64,000 nucleotides of DNA from Streptomyces sp. NBC_00690 (GTDB lineage: Bacteria > Actinomycetota > Actinomycetes > Streptomycetales > Streptomycetaceae): assembly GCF_036226685.1 (NCBI RefSeq), contig NZ_CP109009.1:5421501-5485500 (forward strand), written 5' to 3'. The position numbers and the translations under genes are program-made. Below, one piece after another: positions 7,897 through 16,977 of the stretch (positions within the stretch are counted from its first letter, which is position 1; each line of letters starts with the position of its first letter). The notes beneath the pieces were generated by a model. The model saw nothing but the letters and a program-made list of their open reading frames with translations. It searched no databases and had not been told where the DNA came from.

Positions 7897-9005
7897 AGAA
7901 GTTCGACAAGGAGCGCGTGCTCCTGGGGCTCGCGGCCCCCGTCCTGGCCATCGTGGTCGCGTTCCTGGTGACGGCCGTGGTGCTGGCCGCCACCGGCAAG
8001 GAGCCGTTCAACGCCTTCCGGATCATGTTCGACTACGGTTCCAAGTCGGACAGCCAGGTCTACATCCTGAACAAGGGCACCACGTACTACCTGGCCGGAC
8101 TCGCGGTGGCCATCGGCTTCCGGATGAACCTGTTCAACATCGGTGTGGACGGTCAGTACCGCCTCGCGGCCTTCTTCGCCGCGGCCCTCGGCGGTGCCCT
8201 CACGCTCCCCGGCATCGTCCAGATCCCGCTGATCATTCTCTGCGCGATGATCGTCGGCGCCATGTGGGCCGGTATCGCCGGTGTCCTCAAGGTCACCCGA
8301 GGGGTCAGCGAGGTCGTCTCCACGATCATGCTGAACGCCATCGCCACAGCGGTCATCGGCTACCTCCTCCAGGTGGGACGACTCGGACAGCTCGACGAGG
8401 CGGGGACGAAGATCTCCACCAAGCCGCTCCCCGAGTCGTCGCACTTCTTCGAGTTCCCGACCGAACCGGCACCCGTCTGGGGCTTCATCGTCGTCGCGAT
8501 CATCGCGGGCATCGCGTTCTGGTTCACGCTCGCCCGCACCCGCTTCGGTTTCGACCTGCGCACGGTCGGCCAGTCCGGCAGCGCGGCCGAGGCCAGCGGT
8601 GTGAACGTCAAGAAGATGATCGTCACCTCCATGCTGTTCTCCGGCGCCATGGCCGGTCTGATCGGCATGCCGACCCTTCTGAACGACTCCTACGAGTACG
8701 GCGGCGACTTCCCGGTCGGCATCGGCTTCACCGGCATCGCCATCGCGCTCCTCGGCCGCAACAACCCGGTGGGCATCGCGCTCGGTGCACTGCTCTGGGC
8801 CTTCCTAGAGCGCGGCAGCGGCCAACTGGAGTTCCAGGGCTACGACAAGGAGATCGTCGGCGTCATTCAGGGCGTCATCGTCCTCTGTGTCGTCATCGCG
8901 TACGAAGTGGTGCGCCGCTACGGCCTGAAGCGCCAGCAGCGGCAGGTCGGCGCCAAACTCGCCGCCCAGGCCCGTAACTCCGAGAAGCAGGAGGTGTCGG
9001 CGTGA
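7893..9005 (+). CDS. Nucleoside ABC importer permease 1 (BPD_transp_2)
   Basis: A 370-residue polytopic inner-membrane protein from ATG 7893, preceded by GGGAGAGG and overlapping the ATPase stop by four bases. About eight to ten hydrophobic segments are visible, with the family motif FNIGVDGQYRLAAFFAA and the coupling loop EASGVNVKKM near residue 230. It belongs to the YufP/RbsC branch (LIV-type permeases) and should form the channel as a heterodimer with the next gene product. The C-terminus is a basic cytoplasmic tail (RRYGLKRQQRQ). Operon membership is shown by overlaps at both ends. Confidence 0.92.
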   Translation: MKKFDKERVLLGLAAPVLAIVVAFLVTAVVLAATGKEPFNAFRIMFDYGSKSDSQVYILNKGTTYYLAGLAVAIGFRMNLFNIGVDGQYRLAAFFAAALGGALTLPGIVQIPLIILCAMIVGAMWAGIAGVLKVTRGVSEVVSTIMLNAIATAVIGYLLQVGRLGQLDEAGTKISTKPLPESSHFFEFPTEPAPVWGFIVVAIIAGIAFWFTLARTRFGFDLRTVGQSGSAAEASGVNVKKMIVTSMLFSGAMAGLIGMPTLLNDSYEYGGDFPVGIGFTGIAIALLGRNNPVGIALGALLWAFLERGSGQLEFQGYDKEIVGVIQGVIVLCVVIAYEVVRRYGLKRQQRQVGAKLAAQARNSEKQEVSA

Positions 9006-10291
9006 CCGTCACGGCGACTTCCACCCCGCCGCCCACGGCACCCAAGGTGAGTGGCGGCAAGGGAGGGCGTACCCGCCTCTCCTTCCCGGTCATCCTGCTG
9101 ATCATCGCTGGCGGGCTGCTCGCCCTGTCCGCGGTGCGCGCCATCACCGGCGCACAGGACATCACCTCGGCCGGCCAGATCAGCGCCGCCCTGGCCATGG
9201 CCGTGCCCATCGGCATGGCCGGTCTCGGCGGTCTGTGGGCCGAGCGCGCGGGCGTGGTCAACATCGGCCTTGAGGGCATGATGATCCTCGGCACCTTCTT
9301 CGGTGCCTGGGCAGGCTGGCAGACCGATCCCTGGATCGGTGTCCTGGCCGGTGTGCTCGGCGGCATGGCCGGCGGTCTGCTGCACGCGATCGCCACCGTC
9401 ACCTTCGGCGTCGACCACATCATCTCCGGCATCGCCATCAACATCCTGGCCGTCGGGTTCACCACCTACTTCGCCAAGCTGTGGTTCAACACCGAGGAGG
9501 CTTCGGCGAAGGGCGGCAGCCCCAAACAGTCGCCGCCGTCCGAGGACATCACCACCGTCACCGTGCCCGGGGTCTCGGACTGGCTCGGTGACATCGAGAA
9601 GCACCACTGGTTCTTCATCTCGGACATCGCCGGTGTACTGCGCGGTCTGGTCACCAATCTGTCGCTGCTGACGATCGTCGCCGTGCTGCTGTTCGTCCTG
9701 ACGTTCCTCGTGCTGTGGAAGACGTCGTTCGGTCTGCGCCTGCGCTCCTGCGGTGAGAACCCGATCGCCGCCGAATCGCTCGGCGTGAACGTCTACAAGT
9801 ACAAGTACATCGCGGTGATCATCTCCGGCGGCATGGCCGGTCTCGGCGGCGCGTTCCTCGCGCTGGTCACCTCGAACATCTACAACGAGGGCCAGACCGG
9901 AGGCCGCGGCTACATCGGTCTCGCCGCGATGATCTTCGGCAACTGGCGGCCGGGTGGACTGGCGATGGGTGCCGGGCTGTTCGGCTTCGCCGATGCGCTG
10001 CAACTGCGCAACGGCGGCCAGTCCGTACACGCCCTGCTGCTGCTCCTCGTCGTGGTCCTCGCCGGGCTCGCGCTGTGGAAGCTCTACCGCAAGAGCTATC
10101 TGACGGCCGCGATCAGCGGTGTCCTCTCCCTCGGCGTACTGGTCTGGTACCTGGGCACGGACACCGTTCCGAACGAGTTCGTCACCGCCACCCCGTACGT
10201 CGTGACCCTCCTGGTGCTCTCCCTGTCCGCGCAACGGCTGCGCATGCCCAAGGCGGACGGCATGCGCTACCGCAAGGGCCAGGGCAAATGA
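9002..10291 (+). CDS. Nucleoside ABC importer permease 2 (BPD_transp_2)
   Basis: A 429-residue membrane protein from GTG 9002, whose GTGA overlaps the stop of permease 1. Motifs of the YufQ branch are visible: ERAGVVNIGLEGMMILGTFFGAW in the first third, and the coupling loop AAESLGVNVYKYKYIAV about residue 260. There are around ten membrane segments, plus an extracytoplasmic loop rich in charged residues at about 160-200. It pairs with permease 1 to form the translocation path. The stop overlaps the cdd start (ATGA), so import and deamination are translationally coupled. Confidence 0.92.
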   Translation: MTVTATSTPPPTAPKVSGGKGGRTRLSFPVILLIIAGGLLALSAVRAITGAQDITSAGQISAALAMAVPIGMAGLGGLWAERAGVVNIGLEGMMILGTFFGAWAGWQTDPWIGVLAGVLGGMAGGLLHAIATVTFGVDHIISGIAINILAVGFTTYFAKLWFNTEEASAKGGSPKQSPPSEDITTVTVPGVSDWLGDIEKHHWFFISDIAGVLRGLVTNLSLLTIVAVLLFVLTFLVLWKTSFGLRLRSCGENPIAAESLGVNVYKYKYIAVIISGGMAGLGGAFLALVTSNIYNEGQTGGRGYIGLAAMIFGNWRPGGLAMGAGLFGFADALQLRNGGQSVHALLLLLVVVLAGLALWKLYRKSYLTAAISGVLSLGVLVWYLGTDTVPNEFVTATPYVVTLLVLSLSAQRLRMPKADGMRYRKGQGK

Positions 10292-10686
10292 CGGCCGCGG
10301 CGGTCGACTGGGCGGCCCTGCGGGAGCATGCGCGTAAGGCCATGACGCGTGCGTACGCCCCCTACTCGGGCTTTCCGGTCGGGGTCGCCGCCCTGGTGGA
10401 CGACGGTCGGACGATCACCGGTTGCAATGTGGAGAACGCCTCGTACGGACTCTCCCTGTGCGCGGAATGCGGTCTGGTCTCCGAGCTCCAGGCCACAGGA
10501 GGCGGCCGGCTGACCCACTTCACCTGCGTGGACGGCCAGGGCGAGAGCCTGGTGCCGTGCGGCCGGTGCCGTCAGCTCCTCTATGAGTTCGGCGGTTCGG
10601 AACTGCTCCTGGACACCCCCCAGGGGATCGTCCCGCTCGCGGAGATACTGCCGCAGCCCTTCGGCCCACAGCACCTTCCGGCGTAA
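10288..10686 (+). CDS. cdd: Cytidine deaminase
   Basis: A 132-residue homotetrameric-type cytidine deaminase from ATG 10288, overlapping the permease stop. Zinc and catalytic motifs are intact: the N-terminal RAYAPYSGFPVG, GCNVENASYGLSLCAE (Cys ligand and catalytic Glu) and PCGRCRQ (two Cys ligands). It converts imported cytidine and deoxycytidine to uridine and deoxyuridine, which the next gene product (DeoA) can phosphorolyse. It is the last gene of the importer operon; a perfect 12-bp hairpin follows. Confidence 0.95.
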   Translation: MTAAAVDWAALREHARKAMTRAYAPYSGFPVGVAALVDDGRTITGCNVENASYGLSLCAECGLVSELQATGGGRLTHFTCVDGQGESLVPCGRCRQLLYEFGGSELLLDTPQGIVPLAEILPQPFGPQHLPA

Positions 10687-10693
10687 ATCCCCT

Positions 10694-10723
10694 GCGGCCC
10701 CTCCGTTCCGGCGGAGGGGCCGC
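10694..10723 (+). terminator. Strong hairpin after cdd
   Basis: Perfect 12-bp stem (arms 10694-10705 and 10712-10723), six-nt loop. It separates the importer operon from deoA, which has its own operator. Confidence 0.8.
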
Positions 10724-10737
10724 TCCCTTACCCTCGT

Positions 10738-10753
10738 CTCTATGCGCGTAGAG
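10738..10753. promoter_or_regulatory. Nucleoside-regulon operator, copy 3 (deoA)
   Basis: CTCTATGCGCGTAGAG is a 16-bp palindrome with one mismatch (T10743 instead of C) and contains the shared CTACGCGCGTAG pattern. It ends 30 bp before the deoA start and so probably covers the start of transcription or the leader. Confidence 0.8.
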
Positions 10754-10783
10754 CGCGATGAGCTGCCACTCTGGAGGAATGCC

Positions 10784-12061
10784 ATGGACGTCATCTCCGT
10801 CATCCGCACCAAGCGGGACCGGGGTGAGCTCAGCCCCGAGCAGATCGACTGGGTGATCGACGCCTACACCCGCGGTGCGGTGGCCGACGAGCAGATGTCG
10901 GCGCTGGCGATGGCGATCCTGCTCAACGGCATGAACCGCACCGAGATCGCCCACTGGACGGCGGCGATGATCGCCTCTGGCGAGCGCATGAGCTTCGACG
11001 CGCTCTCCCGCCCCACCGCGGACAAGCACTCCACGGGTGGCGTCGGCGACAAGATCACCCTGCCGCTCGCGCCGCTGGTCGCCGCCTGTGGCGCGGCCGT
11101 GCCCCAACTCTCGGGCCGGGGCCTCGGCCACACCGGCGGCACCCTCGACAAGCTGGAGTCCATCCCCGGCTGGCGAGCCCTGCTCTCCAACGAGGAGATG
11201 CTGCACGTCCTCGACACCACCGGAGCCGTGATCTGCGCCGCCGGTGATGGCCTCGCCCCCGCCGACAAGAAGCTCTATGCCCTCCGCGATGTCACCGGCA
11301 CGGTCGAGGCGATCCCGCTGATCGCCTCCTCGATCATGTCCAAGAAGATCGCCGAGGGCACCGGCTCCCTCGTCCTGGACGTCAAGGTCGGCACCGGCGC
11401 CTTCATGAAGAACATCGAGGACGCCCGGGAACTCGCCTCCACCATGGTGGCCCTCGGCACCGACAGCGGAGTGAAGACGGTGGCACTGCTCACCGACATG
11501 TCCACCCCGCTCGGTCTCACCGCCGGCAATGCCCTTGAGGTCCGCGAGTCCGTCGAGGTCCTCGCGGGCGGCGGCCCCGCCGATGTCGTCGAACTGACCC
11601 TGGCCCTCGCCCGCGAGATGCTGGCCGCGGCCGGTATCGAAGGCGCCGATCCCGCCAAGGCGCTGGCCGACGGCTCGGCGATGGATGTCTGGCGTCGCAT
11701 GATCACCGCGCAGGGCGGCGACCCGGACGCGGCCCTGCCCACCGCCCGGGAGCAGCACGTGGTCACCGCCCCGGCCTCGGGCGTACTGACCCGTCTCGAC
11801 GCCTACGACGTCGGCATCGCCGCCTGGCGGCTCGGCGCGGGCCGCGCCCGCAAGGAGGACCAGGTGCAGGCGGGCGCCGGGGTGGAACTCCACGCCAAGC
11901 CCGGTGACGCCGTCACCGCCGGCCAGCCGCTCCTGACCCTCCACACCGACACCCCGGAGAAGTTCGACTACGCGCTCCGCTCGCTGGAGTCGTCGTACGA
12001 CATCGCCCCGGCCGGTACGGAGTTCACCGCGCCCCCGATCGTCCGGGACCGCATCGCCTGA
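10784..12061 (+). CDS. deoA: Thymidine (pyrimidine-nucleoside) phosphorylase
   Basis: A 425-residue enzyme starting at ATG 10784 with GGAGGA five nt upstream; in-frame starts further upstream lie in cdd or the operator and were rejected. Family hallmarks are present: the phosphate-binding DKHSTGGVGDKITLPLAPLVA around residue 80, GRGLGHTGGTLDKLESI and a C-terminal PYNP domain from about residue 340. It phosphorolyses thymidine and deoxyuridine (and probably uridine) to base plus (deoxy)ribose-1-phosphate in the cytoplasm. The sugar phosphate could then pass to a phosphopentomutase and DeoC encoded elsewhere in this window. Confidence 0.95.
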   Translation: MDVISVIRTKRDRGELSPEQIDWVIDAYTRGAVADEQMSALAMAILLNGMNRTEIAHWTAAMIASGERMSFDALSRPTADKHSTGGVGDKITLPLAPLVAACGAAVPQLSGRGLGHTGGTLDKLESIPGWRALLSNEEMLHVLDTTGAVICAAGDGLAPADKKLYALRDVTGTVEAIPLIASSIMSKKIAEGTGSLVLDVKVGTGAFMKNIEDARELASTMVALGTDSGVKTVALLTDMSTPLGLTAGNALEVRESVEVLAGGGPADVVELTLALAREMLAAAGIEGADPAKALADGSAMDVWRRMITAQGGDPDAALPTAREQHVVTAPASGVLTRLDAYDVGIAAWRLGAGRARKEDQVQAGAGVELHAKPGDAVTAGQPLLTLHTDTPEKFDYALRSLESSYDIAPAGTEFTAPPIVRDRIA

Positions 12062-12184
12062 CCGACCGATTTCCCCTGGAGGGGCGCGCGAAAGGGCATG
12101 CGGACGCCTCTGCCGTGGTCGGTATCACCGGCGCGGCAGAGGGCGTACCGATGAGTTCCACCTGATGGGCCGGTCTCATCAGAC

Positions 12185-12508
12185 ATGAGTGTGGAAACCG
12201 CTGACCCGGTCGGCTCCGGCCCCGTCGTCCTCATCGTGTCCGCGCCGGTGACCTTCGCCGACGTGCCGCCCCTGTGCGCACGGCTGCAAGCGCTGTACGG
12301 GGCGGGCGCCGACGAGGTGGTGTGCGATCTCGCGGAGCTGACCAGAGCCGACCTCGCCTCGGTGGAGGCGGTGGCGAGGCTGAGGCTCACCGCCCGCAGG
12401 GCCGGACGCACCGTCCGCATGCGGAACGCAGGACCGGAACTGCTGGCCCTGCTGACCCTGATGGGCCTCGACGGCCTCACCCGACCGGATGGCGCAGCCC
12501 CCACCTGA
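12185..12508 (+). CDS. Small STAS-domain protein (anti-sigma antagonist-like)
   Basis: A 107-residue protein from ATG 12185 with the beta-alpha pattern of a STAS domain (VVLIVSAPVTFADVPPLCARL, then VVCDLAELTRADLASVEAVARLRLTARRAG, then MGLDGL). The usual phosphorylatable D-S-(S/T)-G is replaced by TRADLAS, so regulation by serine phosphorylation as in SpoIIAA is uncertain. Such proteins are numerous in Streptomyces. It converges on an ECF sigma gene, but a direct link is not shown. Confidence 0.7.
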   Translation: MSVETADPVGSGPVVLIVSAPVTFADVPPLCARLQALYGAGADEVVCDLAELTRADLASVEAVARLRLTARRAGRTVRMRNAGPELLALLTLMGLDGLTRPDGAAPT

Positions 12509-12553
12509 TCGAGGTCCGCCCGGGGACCGATCGCCCCCGGGCCGCCCGATCGA

Positions 12554-13588
12554 TCAGCCGCTCTCCTTCGCAGACGGCTCCTGCTCCCACCGCTCGGGCT
12601 CCAGCGGCTCGGGCTCCAACCGCTCCGGCAGGTCGAACAGTGGGAACCAGCGCGCGGTGTCCAGGAAGGAATTGATCCCCGCGATCTTGCCGTCGCGGAT
12701 CTCCATGACCATCAGGGCCCACGGGGTGTGCCCGTTTCCGTCCTCTGCCGGGTGGTAGTGGGCGAACGCCGGCATGCCGTTCGCCACGGTCGGGACGAGG
12801 CGCGAACCACGACAGACCGAGCCGACGCCCTCCATCCAGCCCACGATGTTCTCGTGGCCCTGGAGCCACAGGTCGTACGGCGGCATGGAGAGGGTGGCGT
12901 CATCGTGGAGGACCGCGGTCAGCGCCGCCATGTCGTACCCCTCGAAGGCGGCCACATAGCGCTCAAGGAGCTTCTGCTGCTCCTCGTCGAGGGGGTTCGC
13001 CGCGTCGGACTCGCTCGGCGGTGACTCGGCGAGCGTCGCCCTCGCCCGCTGAAGCGCGCTGTTCACCGAGGCGACCGAGGTGTCCAGCAGCTCGGCGACC
13101 TCAGCGGCCTTCCAGGCCAGCACCTCACGCAGGATGAGCACGGCCCGCTGCTTGGGCGGCAGATGTTGGAGCGCCGCGATGAACGCCAATCGAATCGACT
13201 CCCGCTCCAAGGCCGTCTCCGCCGGATCCGCGACCGATGGCAGCACCCGCCCGTCCGGGACGGGCTCCAACCAGGTCGCCTCGGGGCGAGCACTGAGCTG
13301 CGCCTGGGCGACGGGCGTGGGCCCGGAGAGGTCCATCGGGCGGGCCCGGCGGTTGCCCGCGTTCAACATGTCGAGGCAGACGTTCGTCGCGATGCGGTAC
13401 AACCACGACCGCAGCGACGAACGCCCCTCGAACTTCTCGATGTTCCGCCAGGCCCTCACCATGGTGTCCTGGACCGCGTCCTCCGCTTCGAAGGACGAGC
13501 CCAGCATGCGGTAGCAGTAGCCGGTCAGCTCTCGCCGATACCGCTCCAGCTCCCTGTCGAGGTCCTGTGTCGTTGCCGTATCACTCAT
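12554..13588 (-). CDS. ECF sigma factor with C-terminal SnoaL-like domain (SigX5 type)
   Basis: A 344-residue sigma factor. ATG 13588 is preferred with GGGGTGG upstream; GTG 13597 would add three residues. Region 2 is seen at about 20-90 ([41 protein letters not shown]) and region 4 at about 140-200 ([41 protein letters not shown]). The last ~130 residues form a SnoaL/NTF2-like domain ([28 protein letters not shown]...). In such extended ECF groups the tail controls activity in place of a separate anti-sigma. No membrane anti-sigma gene is adjacent. Target promoters are unknown. Confidence 0.9.
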   Translation of the reverse strand: MSDTATTQDLDRELERYRRELTGYCYRMLGSSFEAEDAVQDTMVRAWRNIEKFEGRSSLRSWLYRIATNVCLDMLNAGNRRARPMDLSGPTPVAQAQLSARPEATWLEPVPDGRVLPSVADPAETALERESIRLAFIAALQHLPPKQRAVLILREVLAWKAAEVAELLDTSVASVNSALQRARATLAESPPSESDAANPLDEEQQKLLERYVAAFEGYDMAALTAVLHDDATLSMPPYDLWLQGHENIVGWMEGVGSVCRGSRLVPTVANGMPAFAHYHPAEDGNGHTPWALMVMEIRDGKIAGINSFLDTARWFPLFDLPERLEPEPLEPERWEQEPSAKESG

Positions 13589-13656
13589 CGGGTCCACCCC
13601 TGTCGCCCACTGGCACCAGCCCTTGGGAACCTACAGGAGGCCACTGACAGTGGGAC

Positions 13657-14382
13657 TCAGGTTCCCGGCTTGGTGCCGTAGACGAAGACGTCGTCGCCGT
13701 TCCTCAACAGGTTCCAGTATGACTTCGCGTCCGCGGGTCGCAGGTTGACGCAGCCCGCGGAGCCCGGCGGGTTGTACATCGACTTCGTCGTCGAGTGGAA
13801 CGCTTGGCCGCCGTCGAAGAACTGGGCGTAGGGCATCGGCACGTTGTACAGCGACGAGACGTGGTTGATGTTGCGCCAGTAGATCTTCTTGGCGCCGGTC
13901 CTGGTCTCGGCCTTGTCCCGTCCGGTGCGCACCGGCACGGGGCCGTACTTCAGCGTCTTGCCGTCCTGGATCCAGCTCAGCTGCCGGGTCAGGTCCACAC
14001 AGGCGATGCGGCCCTTGTTGGTGGGACACGTGCCGGCCTTGTTCGGATTGCTGCCGGCCGCGCGCTGCTGGAGGATCGTGTTCATCGTGCGCCAGGTCAG
14101 CGGCCCGGCGTAGCCGATGGTGGGGGTGATTCCGTGCTTGGCCTGGAAAGCCTTGATCGCCTTGCAGTCGGTCTGCGACTGCTTTCCGTCCACGGGGCGA
14201 CCGAGGAACTTCTCCACCTGCTTCTGGTGCGGTCCGACCCCCGCGGTGCACGAGGCCGCCTGTGCGGTACCCGCGCCCAGCGCCGTCGTCAGCGGGACGA
14301 TCAGTCCCGTCAGTGCGAGGGTGATTCCCGCCCGCCTCGCGAGTCGCCGTCCCCCGAGCGTCTTGTGCGTGCCGACTCTCAC
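13657..14382 (-). CDS. Secreted L,D-transpeptidase (YkuD) with peptidoglycan-binding-like domain
   Basis: A 241-residue secreted protein from GTG 14382, chosen because it opens a signal peptide (RRLARRAG, a hydrophobic core, then AQA-A). A short region resembling PG_binding_1 (residues ~45-95, TDCKAIKAFQAKHGITPTIGYAGPLTW) precedes the YkuD catalytic domain. The active-site segment is SAGCVNLRPADA; the Cys and the following Arg are kept, while the usual SHGC His is Ala. These enzymes make 3-3 peptidoglycan crosslinks or modify stem peptides outside the membrane. It is a single-gene unit divergent from nothing obvious. Confidence 0.88.
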   Translation of the reverse strand: MRVGTHKTLGGRRLARRAGITLALTGLIVPLTTALGAGTAQAASCTAGVGPHQKQVEKFLGRPVDGKQSQTDCKAIKAFQAKHGITPTIGYAGPLTWRTMNTILQQRAAGSNPNKAGTCPTNKGRIACVDLTRQLSWIQDGKTLKYGPVPVRTGRDKAETRTGAKKIYWRNINHVSSLYNVPMPYAQFFDGGQAFHSTTKSMYNPPGSAGCVNLRPADAKSYWNLLRNGDDVFVYGTKPGT

Positions 14383-14577
14383 CGTTCCCCACTCCCCTCC
14401 GTCTACCGCCGCGATTGCGGCAGTCTGTCCATGTGACGCTCGTGGGGGACGGGTAGTTGTACGGAACATGTCTCAATCGCGCTACGGCGTGCGCCGGGCC
14501 CCACGACGGAAAGTCCCTTGGTGCTCCCGAACGCTGAGACCTCGGCGCCCGCCCGGGCCGGTGCGAGAGCGCGCCAA

Positions 14578-14604
14578 GGGCCGGCACCGAAGCGGTGCCG
14601 GCCC
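14578..14604. terminator. Hairpin terminator downstream of the MFS gene
   Basis: Perfect 11-bp stem (arms 14578-14588 and 14594-14604) with a GAAGC loop, 12 bp beyond the MFS stop on the minus strand. Confidence 0.75.
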
Positions 14605-14616
14605 GAGAAGCCCAGT

Positions 14617-15903
14617 TCAGCGCGTTGCCACGGCCACGGCGAGCCGTTCCTGACGGGCCACCTTGGTCCCGTACAGCGTGATCGACACGACCCCGAGCAC
14701 CGCGAGCAGGCCCAGCCCGACGGTCCCCGCCCAGCCGGCCGAGTGGAAGGCGATCGCACCGAGCGTGCCACCGACGCTACTGCCGAGGTAGTACACGGAC
14801 TGGTACAGCGCCGACGCCTGCGCCCGACCCGTCTTCGCCGTCCGGCTCACCGATGCGGAGGCGACCGCGTGGCCCGCGAAGAATCCCGCCGTGATGAGCA
14901 CCAGACCGGCAAGGACCGCCGTCAGCGACTCGGAGAGTGAGAGCCCCAGGCCGAGAGCGGTGGTGGCGACCGCCGCGTACAGCGCTCCACGACGACCGAG
15001 GCGGCCCACCAGTCGGCCCGCCGTGGCGGACGAGATCGTACCGACCAGATAGACGAGGAAGATCGAACCGATGACACCCTGCGGCAGGTTGAACGGCTCA
15101 CCGATCAGCCGGTAGCCGATGACCGTGTAGACCGCACCGAAGACCGTCATGAACAGGGCGCCGATCGCGTACAGCCGCAGCAGCAGCGGATCGGCCAGAT
15201 GACCGCGCACGGTCGCCGCCAGGACCTTCGGGTTCAGCGTTCCCGGGGTGAAGCGGCGGGCCTTCGGCAGCAGTACCCGGAAGACCAGAACGCCCACCAG
15301 CGCGAGCAGTCCCACTGCGGCGAGCCCCGCTCGCCATCCCCACAACTGCGCGGCCCAGCCGGTGACGATCCGGCCGCTCATACCGCCGATGCTGTTGCCC
15401 GCGACGAAGAGTCCGATCGCGGCCACCAGTGCCTTGGGGCGGACCTCCTCGGCCAGGTACGCCATCGCCGAGGCCGGCAGCCCCGCCAGCGCCGCGCCCT
15501 GCATCGCCCGCAGGGCCACCAACCACTCCAGGTTTGGCGCGAAAGGCACCAGCAGCCCCAGAACCACCGCCACGGTCAGTGACACCGTCATCAACGTCCG
15601 TCGACCGAAGCGCTCGGAGAGGACGCTCATCGGGAGGACGAAGAGGGCCAGTGCGCCCGTCGCCGCCGAGACCGTCCAACTGGCCGCGGAGGCACTCGCA
15701 CCGAACGCGGTGGAGATCGCGGGCAGCAGTGCCTGGGTGGAGTAGAGGAGCGCGAAGGCCGCCATGCCCGCGGCGAAGAGGGCGAGGTTCATCCGGCGGT
15801 AGCCGGGACGCCCGGGGGCGATGGGCTCGGGGAGGGGCTCGGTGGAGGACGTTTCGGTGAAGACGGCGCCCACCGGGGTGGACGCCTTGGTACTGGCAGG
15901 CAT
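14617..15903 (-). CDS. MFS drug/solute exporter
   Basis: A 428-residue, 12-TM major facilitator superfamily protein starting at ATG 15903, which leaves a 40-residue soluble N-terminus. The loop 2-3 motif SERFGRRTLM is typical of MFS carriers (motif A), and the fold resembles YnfM/AraJ-like exporters. The substrate is unknown. It is divergent from a LysR regulator and shares a 63-bp spacer with two nested dyads, the usual arrangement for an exporter controlled by its own LysR-type activator. Confidence 0.88.
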   Translation of the reverse strand: MPASTKASTPVGAVFTETSSTEPLPEPIAPGRPGYRRMNLALFAAGMAAFALLYSTQALLPAISTAFGASASAASWTVSAATGALALFVLPMSVLSERFGRRTLMTVSLTVAVVLGLLVPFAPNLEWLVALRAMQGAALAGLPASAMAYLAEEVRPKALVAAIGLFVAGNSIGGMSGRIVTGWAAQLWGWRAGLAAVGLLALVGVLVFRVLLPKARRFTPGTLNPKVLAATVRGHLADPLLLRLYAIGALFMTVFGAVYTVIGYRLIGEPFNLPQGVIGSIFLVYLVGTISSATAGRLVGRLGRRGALYAAVATTALGLGLSLSESLTAVLAGLVLITAGFFAGHAVASASVSRTAKTGRAQASALYQSVYYLGSSVGGTLGAIAFHSAGWAGTVGLGLLAVLGVVSITLYGTKVARQERLAVAVATR

Positions 15904-15913
15904 GACGAGAACG

Positions 15914-15957
15914 TATGCCCGTTGAGATTCATGCGTCCAATGCATGGAACGGGCATA
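15914..15957. promoter_or_regulatory. Nested dyads between the MFS and LysR genes
   Basis: An outer perfect 10-bp inverted repeat, TATGCCCGTT (15914-15923) and AACGGGCATA (15948-15957), encloses an inner CATGC-N7-GCATG (15930-15946). The outer arm overlaps CATAAT (15954-15959), the -10 of the leaderless LysR gene. This fits a LysR autorepression/activation site. Confidence 0.7.
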
Positions 15958-15966
15958 ATCGTTCCC

Positions 15967-16920
15967 ATGGTGCATGACTCCAGTTCACAGCCTCGCCTGT
16001 CACACGGTAGTTACGAAGAAGACATGGCGCTGCTGCTTGCGCCCCGGCTCGCGTACTTCGCGGGAGTGGCCCGACACGAACATGTGACGCGGGCCGCACA
16101 GGAGCTGGGAGTGCCCCAGTCGACGCTCTCCCGGGCCGTCGTGCGGCTGGAGCGGGACCTCGGGGTGACCCTCTTCGCCCGCAAGGGCCGCACGGTCTCC
16201 CTCACCCCCGCGGGCCGCACCTTCCTCGCCTCCGTGGAGCGCGCGCTCGGCGAGGTCGAGCGGGCGGCCGAGTCGGTGCGGGCCGACGCCGACCCCCATG
16301 GGGGCAAGGTCGCCTTCGGTTTCCTCCACACCATGGGCTCCGAGACCGTCCCCGGGCTGCTGCGCGCCTTTCGTGCCGACCACCCCGGCGTCCGGTTCAC
16401 CCTGGTGCAGAACTACGGCGAGGCGATGCTCGGCGGTCTGCGCACCGGTGAACTCGACCTCTGCCTCACCTCGCCCGTTCCCGACGCACCCGACCTCGTG
16501 GCCCGTCGTCTCGACGAACAGAGGCTGCGGCTGGTCGTTCCCGACGACCACCGGTTGGCCGGCCGCAAACGCGTCCGGCTCGCCGAAGCCGCCGACGAGG
16601 CATTCGTCACCCTGGAGTCCGGCTACGGGCTGCGGCGGATCACCGACGACCTCTGTGCACAGGCGGGCTTCACCCCGAAGGTGGCGTTCGAGGGCGAGGA
16701 GGCCGAGACCCTGCGCGGTCTGGTCGCCGCCGGGCTGGGGGTGGCCCTGCTGCCGCCGCCCGCGGTGGCCAGGCCCGGAGTCGCCGAACTGACGGTCACC
16801 GCACCGCGCGCCGTCCGGGAGATCGGGGTGGCCTGGCTGGACGGACACCCCGACACCGCACCGGTCGCCGCCTTCAAGAAGTTCCTGCTCTCCCGCCGCG
16901 GCCAACTCCTGCCCGAGTGA
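15967..16920 (+). CDS. LysR-family transcriptional regulator
   Basis: A 317-residue regulator from ATG 15967; the -10 CATAAT ends 7 nt earlier, so the mRNA is probably leaderless. An N-terminal winged helix (HVTRAAQELGVPQSTLSRAVVRLERDLGVTLFARKG) lies at about residues 35-75 and is followed by a LysR substrate-binding domain (KVAFGFLHTMGSETVPGLLRAF...). The N-terminal 20 residues before the helix are longer than usual. It is divergent from an MFS exporter and probably controls it; the ligand is unknown. Confidence 0.9.
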   Translation: MVHDSSSQPRLSHGSYEEDMALLLAPRLAYFAGVARHEHVTRAAQELGVPQSTLSRAVVRLERDLGVTLFARKGRTVSLTPAGRTFLASVERALGEVERAAESVRADADPHGGKVAFGFLHTMGSETVPGLLRAFRADHPGVRFTLVQNYGEAMLGGLRTGELDLCLTSPVPDAPDLVARRLDEQRLRLVVPDDHRLAGRKRVRLAEAADEAFVTLESGYGLRRITDDLCAQAGFTPKVAFEGEEAETLRGLVAAGLGVALLPPPAVARPGVAELTVTAPRAVREIGVAWLDGHPDTAPVAAFKKFLLSRRGQLLPE

Positions 16921-16977
16921 GCCCCGGGACCCCGCCGGATGCGGGGCGCCGTGAACCCACCGCCCCGCAGCCGTCGT

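Noticed and set aside
13588..13597. GTG 13597 as start of the ECF sigma gene
   Set aside because: ATG 13588 has the better-spaced GGGGTGG; the three extra residues cannot be excluded, though.
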